48,464 bases of DNA from CAZLHO01 sp964559455 (GCA_964559455.1 CAZLHO010000019.1:1-48464), one strand, 5' to 3'; counted from the stretch's first letter, positions 33,550 to 42,178 are shown. Program-made: numbers and translations. The notes: generated by a model from the letters alone, not told the origin.

Positions 33550-33801
33550 TCAGCCCTGTCGGATGCGCGCCACCAGCGCGGCGATGCTGTCGACGGAGTC
33601 GAACACCTCGGGCGAGGCGTCGGCGTCCGGGATCCGGATCGAGTACTTCTTCTCGAGGAAGCGCTTGAGCGAGACCATGGAGAAGGAGTCGACGATGCCG
33701 CCGCTGATCAGCGGGGTGTCGTCGGTGACCTCGCGGTCGTCCTCCTCCTCGAGGTATTCCTGGATCACGTACTCGCGGATCGCCTGCTTCAGTTCCTCCA
33801 T
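33550..33801 (-). CDS. Discrete acyl carrier protein
   Basis: An 83-residue, very acidic helical protein with the phosphopantetheine attachment motif GGIVDSFSM; Ser39 would carry the arm. The helical layout (helix I to about 20, long acidic loop, helix II from Ser39, helix III near DSVDSIAALVARIR) is normal. It is not the housekeeping AcpP, which usually has DSLD and lies with fab genes; here the motif is DSFS and no fab gene is nearby. It sits between the acetyl-CoA synthetase and kbl genes and near an AcpS gene that could activate it. It could feed an acyl group to the KBL-like enzyme, as ACP does for some serine palmitoyltransferases. GGGAGAAG precedes the ATG. Confidence 0.9.
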   Translation of the reverse strand: MEELKQAIREYVIQEYLEEEDDREVTDDTPLISGGIVDSFSMVSLKRFLEKKYSIRIPDADASPEVFDSVDSIAALVARIRQG

Positions 33802-33860
33802 CGGCTTCTCCCGTCTCGTGGTTCAGGTTCACGGCCGCGGCCCCTCGCCGCGGCCTCTTT

Positions 33861-35561
33861 TCACTCGTCCATCATCGTCGACAGGTCGCCCACCGGCTCC
33901 CCGAACTCCTCGGCCCGCAGCACGCGGCGGATGATCTTGCCGCTGCGGGTCTTCGGCAGCTTGTCGCGGAACTCGATCTCCTGCGGCATGGCCAGCGCCG
34001 ACAGCTTCTTGCGGATGAAGTTCATGATCTCGAGCTCCAGGTCCTCGTCCGCCTCGTGGCCGGGCTTCAAGGTGACGAAGGCCTTGACCACCTCCATGTT
34101 CACCGGATCCGGCTTGGCCACGGCCGCCGACTCGGCCACCGCCGGATGCTCCAGCAGCGCCGACTCGATCTCGAAGGGCCCGACCAGGTGGCCGCCCGTG
34201 TTGATGACGTCGTCGTCGCGCCCCACGAACCACCAGTAGCCCTCGGGATCGATGCTGGCCCGGTCGCCGCAGATGTACCAGCCGTTGCGGAACTTGCCCT
34301 TGTAGCCGGCGGGATTGTTCCAGTAGCCGCGGATCTGCGAGGGCCATCCGGGGCGCAGGGCGATCAGCCCGACCTTGCCGGGCTCGTCGATCGGCTCGTA
34401 GGTGGAGGGATCCAGGACGGCGGCCGTGATCCCCGGGAAGGGCTTGCCCATCGAGCCGGGCTTGACCGGCATGCCCGGGAAGTTGGTGATCACGATGCAG
34501 CCGGTCTCGGTCTGCCAGTAGGTGTCGTGGAAGGGCTTGCCGAAGGCCTCGCGCGACCAGATCACGGCCTCGGCGTTCAGCGGCTCGCCCACGCTGCAGA
34601 GGTGGCGCAGCGCCGAGAGGTCGTGGCGGGCGGCCAGTTCCGATCCCTCCTTCATCAGCAGCCGGATCGCCGTCGGCGCCGAGTACCACACCGTGACCCG
34701 GCGGCGGGCCATGAAGTCGTACCAGCGTTCGGCGTTGAAGCCCGAGTCCAGCACCACCTGCGTGACGCCGTTGACCCAGGGGCCGATGATGCCGTAGGAG
34801 GTGCCGGTCACCCAGCCGGGGTCGGCGTTGCACCAGTAGACGTCGTCGGGACGCAGGTCCAGCGCCCACCGGGCCGTGAGGTACTGCGAGACGACCGAGT
34901 AGTGCACGTGCTGGGCGCCCTTGGGCTGCCCGGTGGTCCCCGAGGTGTAGTGGAGCACCGAGGGCGTCTCGGCGGTCGAGGCGAAGATCCTGAAATCGTC
35001 GGCCGGCGGCAGGGAGTCCAGGTCCAGCGGCGACTCGCGCTCGCGCAGCGGTCCGTCGCCGGCGTCGACGACGATCACCCGGCGCAGGTCGGGCAGGCGG
35101 CCCAGGATCTTGCGCACCTTGGCCACGTGCTTGCGCTGGGTGACGATGGCCGTGGTGCCGGCGTCGTCGAGGCGGGTCCACAGCGAGTCGGCGCCGAAGG
35201 CCGAGAACAGCGGCTGGACGATGCCGCCCATCTTGAGCACGCCCAGGAAACCGATGTAGAGCTCGGGCACCCTGTCCATGAAGAGGCAGACCCGGTCGCC
35301 GGGGGCGATGCCCTGGCCCTGCAGGTGGGCCGCGAAGGCGTCCGACAGGCGGCGCAGGTCGTCGAAGGTGTAGGTGCGCCCCTCGCCTCGGAAGTCCTCC
35401 CAGATCAGCGCCGGCTTCCCGCCGTCGCCGCGCCGGCAGATGCGGTCGGTGCAGTGCCAGCCGATGTTGAGGACGTCGCCGTCCCGGTAGTCCAGCTCCT
35501 TCTCGGCCTGGGCCCAGTCGAAGTCCTGCTTGAGTTCCGCGTAGGACAAGGTCTCGCTCAT
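33861..35561 (-). CDS. acsA: Acetyl-CoA synthetase (AMP-forming), AcsA-like
   Basis: The 566-residue cytoplasmic enzyme activates a short carboxylate (most likely acetate) to acyl-AMP and then acyl-CoA. Signatures are the P-loop YTSGTTGQPKGA, the segment NADPGWVTGTSYGIIGPW, the YWQTETG motif whose Trp limits the pocket to small acids, RDDDVINTGGHLVGP (hinge), and the adenylation lysine Lys542 in LPKTRSGKIIRR. The length matches bacterial AcsA (about 570) rather than the 650-residue Acs. The Lys is a known target of acetylation in Acs; no acetyltransferase gene is visible. It is 59 bases upstream of the ACP gene, same strand. ATG 35561 follows AACCAGGGGAGC. Confidence 0.92.
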   Translation of the reverse strand: MSETLSYAELKQDFDWAQAEKELDYRDGDVLNIGWHCTDRICRRGDGGKPALIWEDFRGEGRTYTFDDLRRLSDAFAAHLQGQGIAPGDRVCLFMDRVPELYIGFLGVLKMGGIVQPLFSAFGADSLWTRLDDAGTTAIVTQRKHVAKVRKILGRLPDLRRVIVVDAGDGPLRERESPLDLDSLPPADDFRIFASTAETPSVLHYTSGTTGQPKGAQHVHYSVVSQYLTARWALDLRPDDVYWCNADPGWVTGTSYGIIGPWVNGVTQVVLDSGFNAERWYDFMARRRVTVWYSAPTAIRLLMKEGSELAARHDLSALRHLCSVGEPLNAEAVIWSREAFGKPFHDTYWQTETGCIVITNFPGMPVKPGSMGKPFPGITAAVLDPSTYEPIDEPGKVGLIALRPGWPSQIRGYWNNPAGYKGKFRNGWYICGDRASIDPEGYWWFVGRDDDVINTGGHLVGPFEIESALLEHPAVAESAAVAKPDPVNMEVVKAFVTLKPGHEADEDLELEIMNFIRKKLSALAMPQEIEFRDKLPKTRSGKIIRRVLRAEEFGEPVGDLSTMMDE

Positions 35562-35648
35562 CGTCGCTCCCCTGGTTCTCCTCCGGCGATCACCGATCGA
35601 TACCTCTATGTCGAAGCCGTCCTCCGGCTCTGGCGTCTCCTCGCTTTC

Positions 35649-36017
35649 CTAGCTCTCGACGACCGCAGTTGCAGCCGCGTAGAGCCTCCCGCCGGACAGA
35701 GCCACGTGCACGCGGCGGACCCCCAGGCCCGTCGCCACCTCGCCCAGGCGGCCCCGCAGGGCGACCCGCGCGCCGCGCTCGTCGCCGGCGATCTCGATGT
35801 CCCGCCAGAAGACGCCGCGCTCCCCGCCGCCGGCCAGAGCCTTGACCACGGCCTCCTTGGCGGCGAAGCGCGCGGCCAGCGCCCGGGGCGCGTCACCTTC
35901 CCCGGCGGCGAGCTCCGCAGCTGTGAAAACGGCGGACAGAAAACCGCGCTCAGGGCTGCGGATTTCCCGGGCCATGCGCGCGACGCTGCAGATGTCGATG
36001 CCGATGCCGAGGATCAT
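35649..36017 (-). CDS. acpS: Holo-[acyl-carrier-protein] synthase AcpS
   Basis: The 122-residue enzyme transfers 4'-phosphopantetheine from CoA to a serine of apo-ACP. It has the two catalytic Mg motifs: GIGIDICSV with Asp8 and RFAAKEAVVKAL with Glu55. Length is normal for the trimeric AcpS type. It is the first gene of a same-strand run (acpS, acsA, ACP, kbl) and the closest candidate partner for the ACP at 33550-33801. The ribosome binding site before ATG 36017 is weak (GGCGGGTG). It is divergent from the DUF1028 gene. Confidence 0.92.
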   Translation of the reverse strand: MILGIGIDICSVARMAREIRSPERGFLSAVFTAAELAAGEGDAPRALAARFAAKEAVVKALAGGGERGVFWRDIEIAGDERGARVALRGRLGEVATGLGVRRVHVALSGGRLYAAATAVVES

Positions 36018-36317
36018 GTGCTGTCGGACACCCGCCGGGCGGGGTCCGCGGACGAGAAAAGACGTGAATGGAATGAGTCAGACCGGCCCCCGGGACCGCT
36101 GTGAACCCGCACACAACCGAGTCTATGCTGTCGTTATTTGAATATCAACAGGTGATCCGGGAATTGACGAGACAGCTGCGAAGAATGAAGAGGAGGGTAA
36201 CGGCGAGCGATGGCCCGCGCGCTTCCCCCGTGCTAGGCTGCGCCGACGGGAGCGGCGCGCCGGTGGACGGATTCCGGGCGTCCGTCCCCGCCGGAACCCG
36301 CGTCCCCGGAGGTCGAT
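36018..36317. other. Intergenic region between acpS and the DUF1028 gene
   Basis: This 300-base divergent region holds both promoters. Its centre (about 36120-36200) is less GC-rich than its surroundings, with TTGACG at 36164-36169 and an extended -10-like TGC-TAGGCT at 36231-36239, though the two are not at a matching spacing. A short plus-strand frame from ATG 36128 (MLSLFEYQQVIRELTRQLRR) has no ribosome binding site and turns into low-complexity shadow, so I do not call it a gene. I see no repeat or hairpin of note. Confidence 0.5.
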
Positions 36318-37310
36318 ATGCGCACCACCTTCCTGGTCCTGATCCTGGCGGTCCTGGCCGGAGCGGCCGCCGCCTCCCCGGCTCAGGTCTCGCCCCTGCG
36401 GCCGGTCACCACCTATTCCATCGTGGCCCGCGACGCCGCCACCGGCGAGCTGGGCGTCGCCGTGCAGTCCCACTGGTTCAGCGTCGGCGCGCTGGTGCCC
36501 TGGGCCCGCGCCGGCGTCGGCGCCGTGGCCACGCAGTCGATGGTCGACCCCAGCTACGGGCCGCTGGGCCTGGATCTGATGGCCGCCGGCATCGAGGCGC
36601 CCGTCGCCCTGGAGGCCCTGCTCTTCGCCGACTCGGCCCAGGACATCCGCCAGGTGGCGATGGTCGACGCCGCCGGCGTCGCCGCCGCCCACACCGGCGG
36701 CCGCTGCATTCCCGAGGCCGGCCACCGCGTGGGCGAGGGCTATTCGGTGCAAGCCAACCTGATGGGACCGTCCACCGTGCCGGACGCCATGGCCGCGGCC
36801 TTCGAGAACGCCGAGGGCCCGCTGGCCGAACGCATGCTGGCGGCCCTGGCGGCGGCCGAGGCCGAGGGCGGCGACATCCGCGGCCGCCAGTCGGCGGCCG
36901 TGCTCGTGGTGTGCGGCGAGCCCAGCGGCAGGGAGTGGGACGACGTGCTGGTGGACCTGCGCGTCGAGGACCATCCCGACCCCGTCGTCGAGCTGTCCCG
37001 CCTGCTGAACATGCACCGCGGCTACGAGCGGATGAACGCCGGGGACCTGGCCGTCGAAGAGGGCGACCTGGACGCCGCCGAGACCGCCTACGGCGACGCC
37101 GAGCGCATCCTGGGCGGCAACCTCGAAGCCCGTTACTGGCACGCCGTGGCCATGGTCAACGCCGGCGAGCTGGAGCGGGCCCTGCCCATCTTCGCCGCGG
37201 TCTTCGCCGCAGGCGAGAACTGGCGGACGCTGACGCCGCGGCTGGCGGCGACCGGCTTCCTGGAAGCCGACGACGACGCCCTGGCCCTCATCCTCGAAGC
37301 CGGGCGCTGA
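36318..37310 (+). CDS. DUF1028 (Ntn-hydrolase-like) secreted protein with TPR-like C-terminus
   Basis: The 330-residue protein has a signal peptide (about 1-20, ending ASPAQV), then DUF1028: TTYSIVARDAATGELGVAVQSHWFSVG near residue 30, then VGAVATQSMVDPSYG and GYSVQANLM. DUF1028 resembles Ntn-hydrolases by structure prediction, but no reaction has been shown; the conserved Thr/Ser near the start of the mature chain is a candidate nucleophile. The last ~100 residues (GDLAVEEGDLDAAETAYGDAERILGGNLEARYWHAVAMVNAGELERALPIFA) look like two TPR repeats. Ribosome binding site CGGAGGTCGAT precedes the ATG. Convergent with the M64 gene, with a terminator hairpin between. Confidence 0.85.
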   Translation: MRTTFLVLILAVLAGAAAASPAQVSPLRPVTTYSIVARDAATGELGVAVQSHWFSVGALVPWARAGVGAVATQSMVDPSYGPLGLDLMAAGIEAPVALEALLFADSAQDIRQVAMVDAAGVAAAHTGGRCIPEAGHRVGEGYSVQANLMGPSTVPDAMAAAFENAEGPLAERMLAALAAAEAEGGDIRGRQSAAVLVVCGEPSGREWDDVLVDLRVEDHPDPVVELSRLLNMHRGYERMNAGDLAVEEGDLDAAETAYGDAERILGGNLEARYWHAVAMVNAGELERALPIFAAVFAAGENWRTLTPRLAATGFLEADDDALALILEAGR

Positions 37311-37328
37311 GCCCGGCCGGACGCGAAG

Positions 37329-37351
37329 AGGGGGGCGGAATCCGCCCCCCT
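37329..37351. terminator. Bidirectional hairpin between convergent genes
   Basis: AGGGGGGCGG (37329-37338), loop AAT, and its exact complement CCGCCCCCCT (37342-37351) make a perfect 10-bp stem in the 70-base gap between the DUF1028 and M64 genes. It lies 18 bases after the DUF1028 stop and 29 bases after the M64 stop. There is no T-run on either side, so it is the GC-stem-only type. Confidence 0.7.
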
Positions 37352-37380
37352 CGCCGTCGCCGTCGTCGCGCCGGCGCGGC

Positions 37381-38868
37381 CTATTCCCCGTAGCGGTCGA
37401 TCATCTCCCGGATGCCCCGCCGGCAGGCCGCGCAGAAAGGCTTCAGCCCCTTGCTGAACATGATGCAGTCCAGCTCGGCGCGGTACATCCCCTCGCTGAC
37501 GTAGCCCGCGCCCTTGAAGGCGCCCACTTGCCCGGCGAAGGCGCTGCGCGCGAACCAGGCGTCCATCTCCTGCTGGTGGCTCAAGGACAGCGCCTCGCCC
37601 TCCGCCTTGGCCGCCGCGACCTCGTCGGCGGGCGCCCCGCCGCGCATCAACGACGCGATGCGCTCGTTGATCTCGCCGCGCTGCGTCTGGTAGACGCCGT
37701 CCATGGCGTCGTACTCGGCCTTCTCCCAGGGCGTGGGCACGGCGGCGCCCGGCGTGACCATCTCCCCCCACTTCAGGCCGTCGGGGTCCAGCAGCGCGGT
37801 GATGTTGCGCTCGCGGGGCTCGCGGTCGCGGGGGTAGAAGTCGCCGTAGGCGATGCTCGAGGTGTAGTACTCGTCGGCCAGGCCGGCGAAGCCGTGGCCG
37901 AACTCGTGCACGAAGACGTAGTCGCTCCACTGGTTGTCGCTGGTGAAGGTGTTGAAGAGGTTGTAGATCCCCCCGCCGCCGTAGCGCTCGTGGTTGACCA
38001 TGATGCTGAGCACGTCGTAGGGCACGCAGGCCGCGGCGTCGCGGATGGCGCGGTTGTCCTCGGTCAGCAGGTATCGCTCGGAATCCAGCGAGTCGAAGGT
38101 GCAGCCCAGGGCCGTGTCGCGGTGCAGGCCGCGGCTGGGCTCGTCGCAGCCGCTGTCCCGCGACGGGCGCATGACGCCGCGGATGTTGAAGCGGTCGGCC
38201 AGGCTGCGGAAGGGTTCCTGGCCCAGCAGCACGGCGGCGTAGTGCGCCAGGTCGGCGCGGAACTCGGCCTCCTCGGCCGCCGTGTAGCCCTCGCCCAGGA
38301 TGACCACGTCCACCCGCGAATGGGGGTCGCCGTGCACCGCGGCGTCGACCACGATCGCGTCGGCCGGCGGCGGCTCGCGGCGCACGCGCCAGTCCCCCGG
38401 ATCGATCGTCGTCCGGAAGATCTCGCGCAGCGAGCCGTCGGCCTGCCGGACCAGGAGGGCGAAGTCAGTCATGCCCCGCGGGCAGGGCGCCAGCACCGAT
38501 TCGTGGTAGGTGCGGCGCACGCCGTCGGCCGCCGGGCCGGTGGTCTGCCATTCCCCGAAGTAGGAGTCGAAGCCCCGCGACCAGAGCAGCTCGCCCGTGG
38601 CCGCGTCGTGGAGCCGGGCGTAGTAGCGGCCCAGATCCAGGCCGTCGACCAGGCGGGTGCGGCTGCCCGCCCAGATCCCCTGACGGTAGACGCGGTCCAG
38701 CGCGACGATCTCCTCGCCGGCGGCGCCGGTGTGGTGGTAGTCGATGCGCAGGGTCTCGTCGAAGAAGCGTTCGGTGAAGGCGTCCAGGGGGTCCCCGGCC
38801 GCGGCGGGCAGGGCGGCCAGGACGATCGGCAGCAGCAGGGAACAGACGGTTCGACGGCTCGCGGTCAC
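37381..38868 (-). CDS. Exported M64-family zinc metallopeptidase (IgA peptidase M64)
   Basis: The 495-residue enzyme has a signal peptide (about 1-24) and the M64 zinc motif H321-E-F-G-H325, then AGLADEYY with Asp332 and Glu333 as third-ligand candidates, all typical of the family. N-terminal domain motif VDVVILGEGYTAAEEAEFRADL is also diagnostic. C-terminal Cys pair (CAAC) may form a disulfide. M64 peptidases are extracellular, and the type member cleaves immunoglobulin A hinge, but natural substrates of most are unknown. Translation starts at GTG with GAGGAG at good spacing. It follows hypD by 44 bases on the same strand, so it is probably the last gene of the hypE-hypD-M64 operon. Confidence 0.9.
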   Translation of the reverse strand: MTASRRTVCSLLLPIVLAALPAAAGDPLDAFTERFFDETLRIDYHHTGAAGEEIVALDRVYRQGIWAGSRTRLVDGLDLGRYYARLHDAATGELLWSRGFDSYFGEWQTTGPAADGVRRTYHESVLAPCPRGMTDFALLVRQADGSLREIFRTTIDPGDWRVRREPPPADAIVVDAAVHGDPHSRVDVVILGEGYTAAEEAEFRADLAHYAAVLLGQEPFRSLADRFNIRGVMRPSRDSGCDEPSRGLHRDTALGCTFDSLDSERYLLTEDNRAIRDAAACVPYDVLSIMVNHERYGGGGIYNLFNTFTSDNQWSDYVFVHEFGHGFAGLADEYYTSSIAYGDFYPRDREPRERNITALLDPDGLKWGEMVTPGAAVPTPWEKAEYDAMDGVYQTQRGEINERIASLMRGGAPADEVAAAKAEGEALSLSHQQEMDAWFARSAFAGQVGAFKGAGYVSEGMYRAELDCIMFSKGLKPFCAACRRGIREMIDRYGE

Positions 38869-38912
38869 GGCGGTCTCCTCGGTTCAGGTCGGTCCCGGAA
38901 CGGCGGGAAGGA

Positions 38913-41270
38913 TCAGTCGGCGCCGTGCTCCGTGCGCCGGATGATCTCGTCCTGCAGCTCCCGCGACAGGTTGCAGAAGTAGTCGCTGTAGCCGGCCACG
39001 CGCACGATCAGGTGACGGTGCCCGTCGGGGTCGGCCTGGGCGCGGCGCAGGGTGTCGGCGCCGACGACGTTGAACTGGACGTGGTGGGCGTCCTGGGCGA
39101 AGTAGCCGCGCACCAGGGCCGAAAGCGCGGCCACGCCCTTCTCGCCGGCCAGCACCTGGGGCGTGAACTTCAGGTTCAACAGCGTGCCGCCGGTGCGCAG
39201 GTGGTCCATCTTGGCCGCCGAGTTCATCACGGCCGTGGGGCCCTTGCGGTCGGCCCCCTGCACCGGCGAGATGCCCTCGGAGAGCGGCGCGCCGGCGCGG
39301 CGCCCGTCGGGCGTGGCCCCGGTGACCGCCCCGAAGTGGACGTGGCAGGTCGTGGGCAGCATGTTGATGCGGTAGACGCCGCCGCATTCCGTCGGCCGGC
39401 CGTCCACGGCGGCGAAGAAGGCCTCGAAGCAGTCCTGCATGATCGCGTCGGCGCGGTCGTCGTCGTTGCCGTACTTGGGGGCCCGGTGCAGCAGCCGGCG
39501 GCGCAGCGGCTCGGCGTCGGCGAAGTCGGCGTCGGCCGCGGCCACCAGTTCGCCCAGGCCGATCTCCTCCCGCTCGAAGACGAGGTGCCGGATCGCCGCC
39601 AGCGAGTCGGTCAGCGTGCCCGTGCCCACGCCCTGCACGTAGCGTGTGCTGTAGCGGGCGCCGCCGGCGTTGTAATCGCGGCCCTCGACGATGCAGTCGT
39701 CGATCAACAGCGACAGGTAGGGCGCGGGCATGCCCTCGGCGTAGGCCCGCTCGAAGACGGCGTTGCCGCGCAGCTTGACGGCGATGAAGTGCGCGAGCTG
39801 CGCGCGCCAGGCCGCCATGACGTCGTCGAACGACGCGAAGCCCGCCGGGTCGCCGGTGCGCGGGCCCAGCTGCGCGCCGCCGCGGGGATCGAAGCCGTCG
39901 TGCAGGGCCAGCTCCAGGATCTTCACCAGGTTGAAGTAGCCGGTGAGGATGTAGGCCTCCTTGCCGAAGGCCCCGGTTTCGACGCAGCCGCTGGTCCCGC
40001 CCTCGCGCGCGTCCTCGACCGTCTTGCCCTGGCGCAGCAGCTCCGCGACCACGGCGTCGGCGTTGAAGACCGAGGGGAAGCCGTAGCCCTTGCGGATCAC
40101 CCGCGCGGCCGCGGCCAGGAACTCGTCGGGCGTCTCGCGCGAGATCTGCACGTTGTTGCTGGGCTGCAGGATGCGCATCTCTTCGACGACCTCGAGCAGC
40201 AGGTACGAGACCTCGCCCACGGCGCTGCGGCCCTCCGGCGTCAAGCCGCCCAGGTTGATGTTGGCGAAGTCGGTGTAGGTGCCGCTCTCGGCCGCGGTCA
40301 CGCCGACCTTGGGCGGCGCCGGCGTGTTGTTGAACTTCACCCAGAAACACTGCAGCAGCTCGCGGGCGCGTTCGCGGTCCAGCGTACCCGCCGCGATTTC
40401 GCGCGCATAGAAGGGCTGCAGGTGGCGGTCCAGGTGCCCGGGGTTGAAGGCGTCCCAGCCGTTGAGTTCGGTGACCACGGCCAGGTGGTGGAACCAGTAG
40501 GCCTGCAGGGCCTCGTGGAAGGTGCGCGGGGCGTGCTCGGGCACGCGCTCGCAGACGTCGGCGATCGCCAGCAGCTCGGCGCGGCGCCCGGCGTCGGCCT
40601 CGACCGCCGCCAGCTCCCGGGCCCGCTCCGCATGGCGGCGCGCGTAGACGATCGCGCCCTCCGCGGCCGCGCGCATCCCCAGCAGCTGCTCGCGGCGGGC
40701 GCCGGTTTCCGGGTCGGCGTCGTCCAGGGCCTCCAGGGCGGCGTCGATGCCGGCCTGCAGGTCGCGCAGGCCCATCCGGTAGAGCTTGCCGTCGGCCACG
40801 GTGTGGCCCGGGGCGCGCTGCTCCAGGAATTCCGTGAAGATCCCGGCCGCGTAGGCCGCGCGCCATTCCGGCGGCAGGGTCGGGAAGACGCGGTCGCGCA
40901 GCGAACGCCCGCGCCAGTAGGGGATCACGACGTCGCGGTAGGCCTCGACCACCTCGGGCCCCACGGCGTAGGAAGTCTTCTCGCGGGAGTCCAGGATCGC
41001 CAGGTCCTCCAGCGAGTGGCAGGTCAGCTCGGGGTAGGTGGGCACGGCCAGGGGCTCGGGGCCGCGCTCGCCGACGATCAATTCGCCCTCGCCGACGTGC
41101 ACCGTCTTGTGCGCGCAGAGATGCGCGAAGAGCCGGCCCCGCAGCACCGGCGGCGACAGGCGCTCCGCGTGCTCCCGATGGAACTCCGTGACCAGCAGGG
41201 CCCGTTCGGCGGAGATCGAGGGGCGGTCGGCCAGGCTCCGCTCGCGCAGCCGGCGCACGCGTTCGTTCAT
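38913..41270 (-). CDS. hypD: trans-4-Hydroxy-L-proline dehydratase (glycyl radical enzyme HypD)
   Basis: The 785-residue anaerobic enzyme dehydrates trans-4-hydroxy-L-proline to 1-pyrroline-5-carboxylate. It has thiyl-radical Cys429 and Glu431 (GTSGCVETGAFGKEAY) and glycyl-radical Gly760 (RVAGYSDYF). Residues known in Clostridioides difficile HypD, by my memory of its numbering (D278, S334, D339, F340, C434, E436, Y450, T645, G765), are all present here at a constant offset of 5: D273, S329, D334, F335, C429, E431, Y445, T640, G760. The glycerol and choline GREs differ at several of these. The active Gly radical is destroyed by oxygen, so the organism has an anaerobic phase. ATG at 41270 follows GGAGGATCAGC and overlaps the hypE stop by 4 bases. 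Confidence 0.88.
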   Translation of the reverse strand: MNERVRRLRERSLADRPSISAERALLVTEFHREHAERLSPPVLRGRLFAHLCAHKTVHVGEGELIVGERGPEPLAVPTYPELTCHSLEDLAILDSREKTSYAVGPEVVEAYRDVVIPYWRGRSLRDRVFPTLPPEWRAAYAAGIFTEFLEQRAPGHTVADGKLYRMGLRDLQAGIDAALEALDDADPETGARREQLLGMRAAAEGAIVYARRHAERARELAAVEADAGRRAELLAIADVCERVPEHAPRTFHEALQAYWFHHLAVVTELNGWDAFNPGHLDRHLQPFYAREIAAGTLDRERARELLQCFWVKFNNTPAPPKVGVTAAESGTYTDFANINLGGLTPEGRSAVGEVSYLLLEVVEEMRILQPSNNVQISRETPDEFLAAAARVIRKGYGFPSVFNADAVVAELLRQGKTVEDAREGGTSGCVETGAFGKEAYILTGYFNLVKILELALHDGFDPRGGAQLGPRTGDPAGFASFDDVMAAWRAQLAHFIAVKLRGNAVFERAYAEGMPAPYLSLLIDDCIVEGRDYNAGGARYSTRYVQGVGTGTLTDSLAAIRHLVFEREEIGLGELVAAADADFADAEPLRRRLLHRAPKYGNDDDRADAIMQDCFEAFFAAVDGRPTECGGVYRINMLPTTCHVHFGAVTGATPDGRRAGAPLSEGISPVQGADRKGPTAVMNSAAKMDHLRTGGTLLNLKFTPQVLAGEKGVAALSALVRGYFAQDAHHVQFNVVGADTLRRAQADPDGHRHLIVRVAGYSDYFCNLSRELQDEIIRRTEHGAD

Positions 41271-42178
41271 GCTGATCCTCCGACCGCCACGTCGAGGCCG
41301 TGGGCGCGCAGCCGCCCCGCGGCGTCCTCCACCCGCACCGGATCCGGCGCCGCGAGATCCCGCAGCGGATAGTTCCGGCCCAGGCGGGCGTACTTGTCGC
41401 GGGCGATGCTGTGGTACGGCAGCAGCTGCACCGGGGGCGGCCCGGGAAGCTCCGCCACGAGTTCGGCGATGGCGTCCAGGTTGGCGTCGCCGTCGGTCAG
41501 ACCGGGCACCAGGGGCACGCGGATCCACACGCGGCGGCCGGCCGTGCAGAGCGCCCGCAGGTTGCTGCGGATCAGGTCGCCGCCGTCCGCGCCCAGGATC
41601 ACTGGCCGCCGCTGCGGATCGGCCACCTTCAGGTCGTAGAGAATCAGGTCGGCGCCGGCGGCCACGGCCTGCAGGTCGTCCGGGTCGACCTGGCCGCAGG
41701 TGTCGACGGCCCGGTGCAGTCCCGCCGAGCCGCAGGCCTCCAGGCATTCCAGCAGGAAGGGGACGTTGGCCGCGGCCAGGGGCTCGCCGCCGCTGAAGGT
41801 CACGCCGCCGCCCGAGGCGGCGAAGTAGGGGGCGTCGCGCCGGATCTCGTCCATCAGCTCGGGCACGGTCACGGCGCGTCCGGCCAGCTCGCGGGCTCCG
41901 GTCGGACAGGCCTCGACGCAGGCGCCGCAGCGCGTGCAGATTCCGCCGGAGGGACGGTCCAGCGGGCCCGCCGCCCCCGAGGGGCAGACGGCCAGGCAGG
42001 CGCCGCAGGCCAGGCAGCGCGACGGGTCCAGCAGCAGCTCGGGCTCGGGGTGCCGTCCCTCCGGGTTGTGGCACCAGGGACAGGACAGCGGGCAGCCCTT
42101 CAGGAAGACGGTCGTGCGCACCCCCGGCCCGTCGTGGATCGAGAAGCGCTGCACGTTGAAGACGACCGCGGTGTTCAT
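41267..42178 (-). CDS. hypE: Glycyl-radical enzyme activase HypE (radical SAM)
   Basis: The 303-residue protein makes the glycyl radical on HypD from S-adenosylmethionine. It has the radical SAM motif KGCPLSCPWCHNPE (C-x3-C-x2-C) near residue 30, two ferredoxin-like [4Fe-4S] motifs inserted after it (CLACGACLAVCPSGA and CTRCGACVEACPTGA), and later segments GGGVTFSGGEPL and LILYDLKVAD of the activase family. Start at 42178 has AGAGGGGCC upstream; the preceding in-frame stretch (rich in Arg and Thr) has no matching domain. Being directly coupled to hypD by an ATGA overlap, it is almost certainly that enzyme's partner. Confidence 0.92.
   Translation of the reverse strand: MNTAVVFNVQRFSIHDGPGVRTTVFLKGCPLSCPWCHNPEGRHPEPELLLDPSRCLACGACLAVCPSGAAGPLDRPSGGICTRCGACVEACPTGARELAGRAVTVPELMDEIRRDAPYFAASGGGVTFSGGEPLAAANVPFLLECLEACGSAGLHRAVDTCGQVDPDDLQAVAAGADLILYDLKVADPQRRPVILGADGGDLIRSNLRALCTAGRRVWIRVPLVPGLTDGDANLDAIAELVAELPGPPPVQLLPYHSIARDKYARLGRNYPLRDLAAPDPVRVEDAAGRLRAHGLDVAVGGSA

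Noticed and set aside
36128..36317. Plus-strand short frame starting MLSLFEYQQVIRELTRQLRR in the acpS/DUF1028 gap
   Set aside because: No ribosome binding site, and after about 25 codons it runs into the DUF1028 gene as a low-complexity shadow frame.
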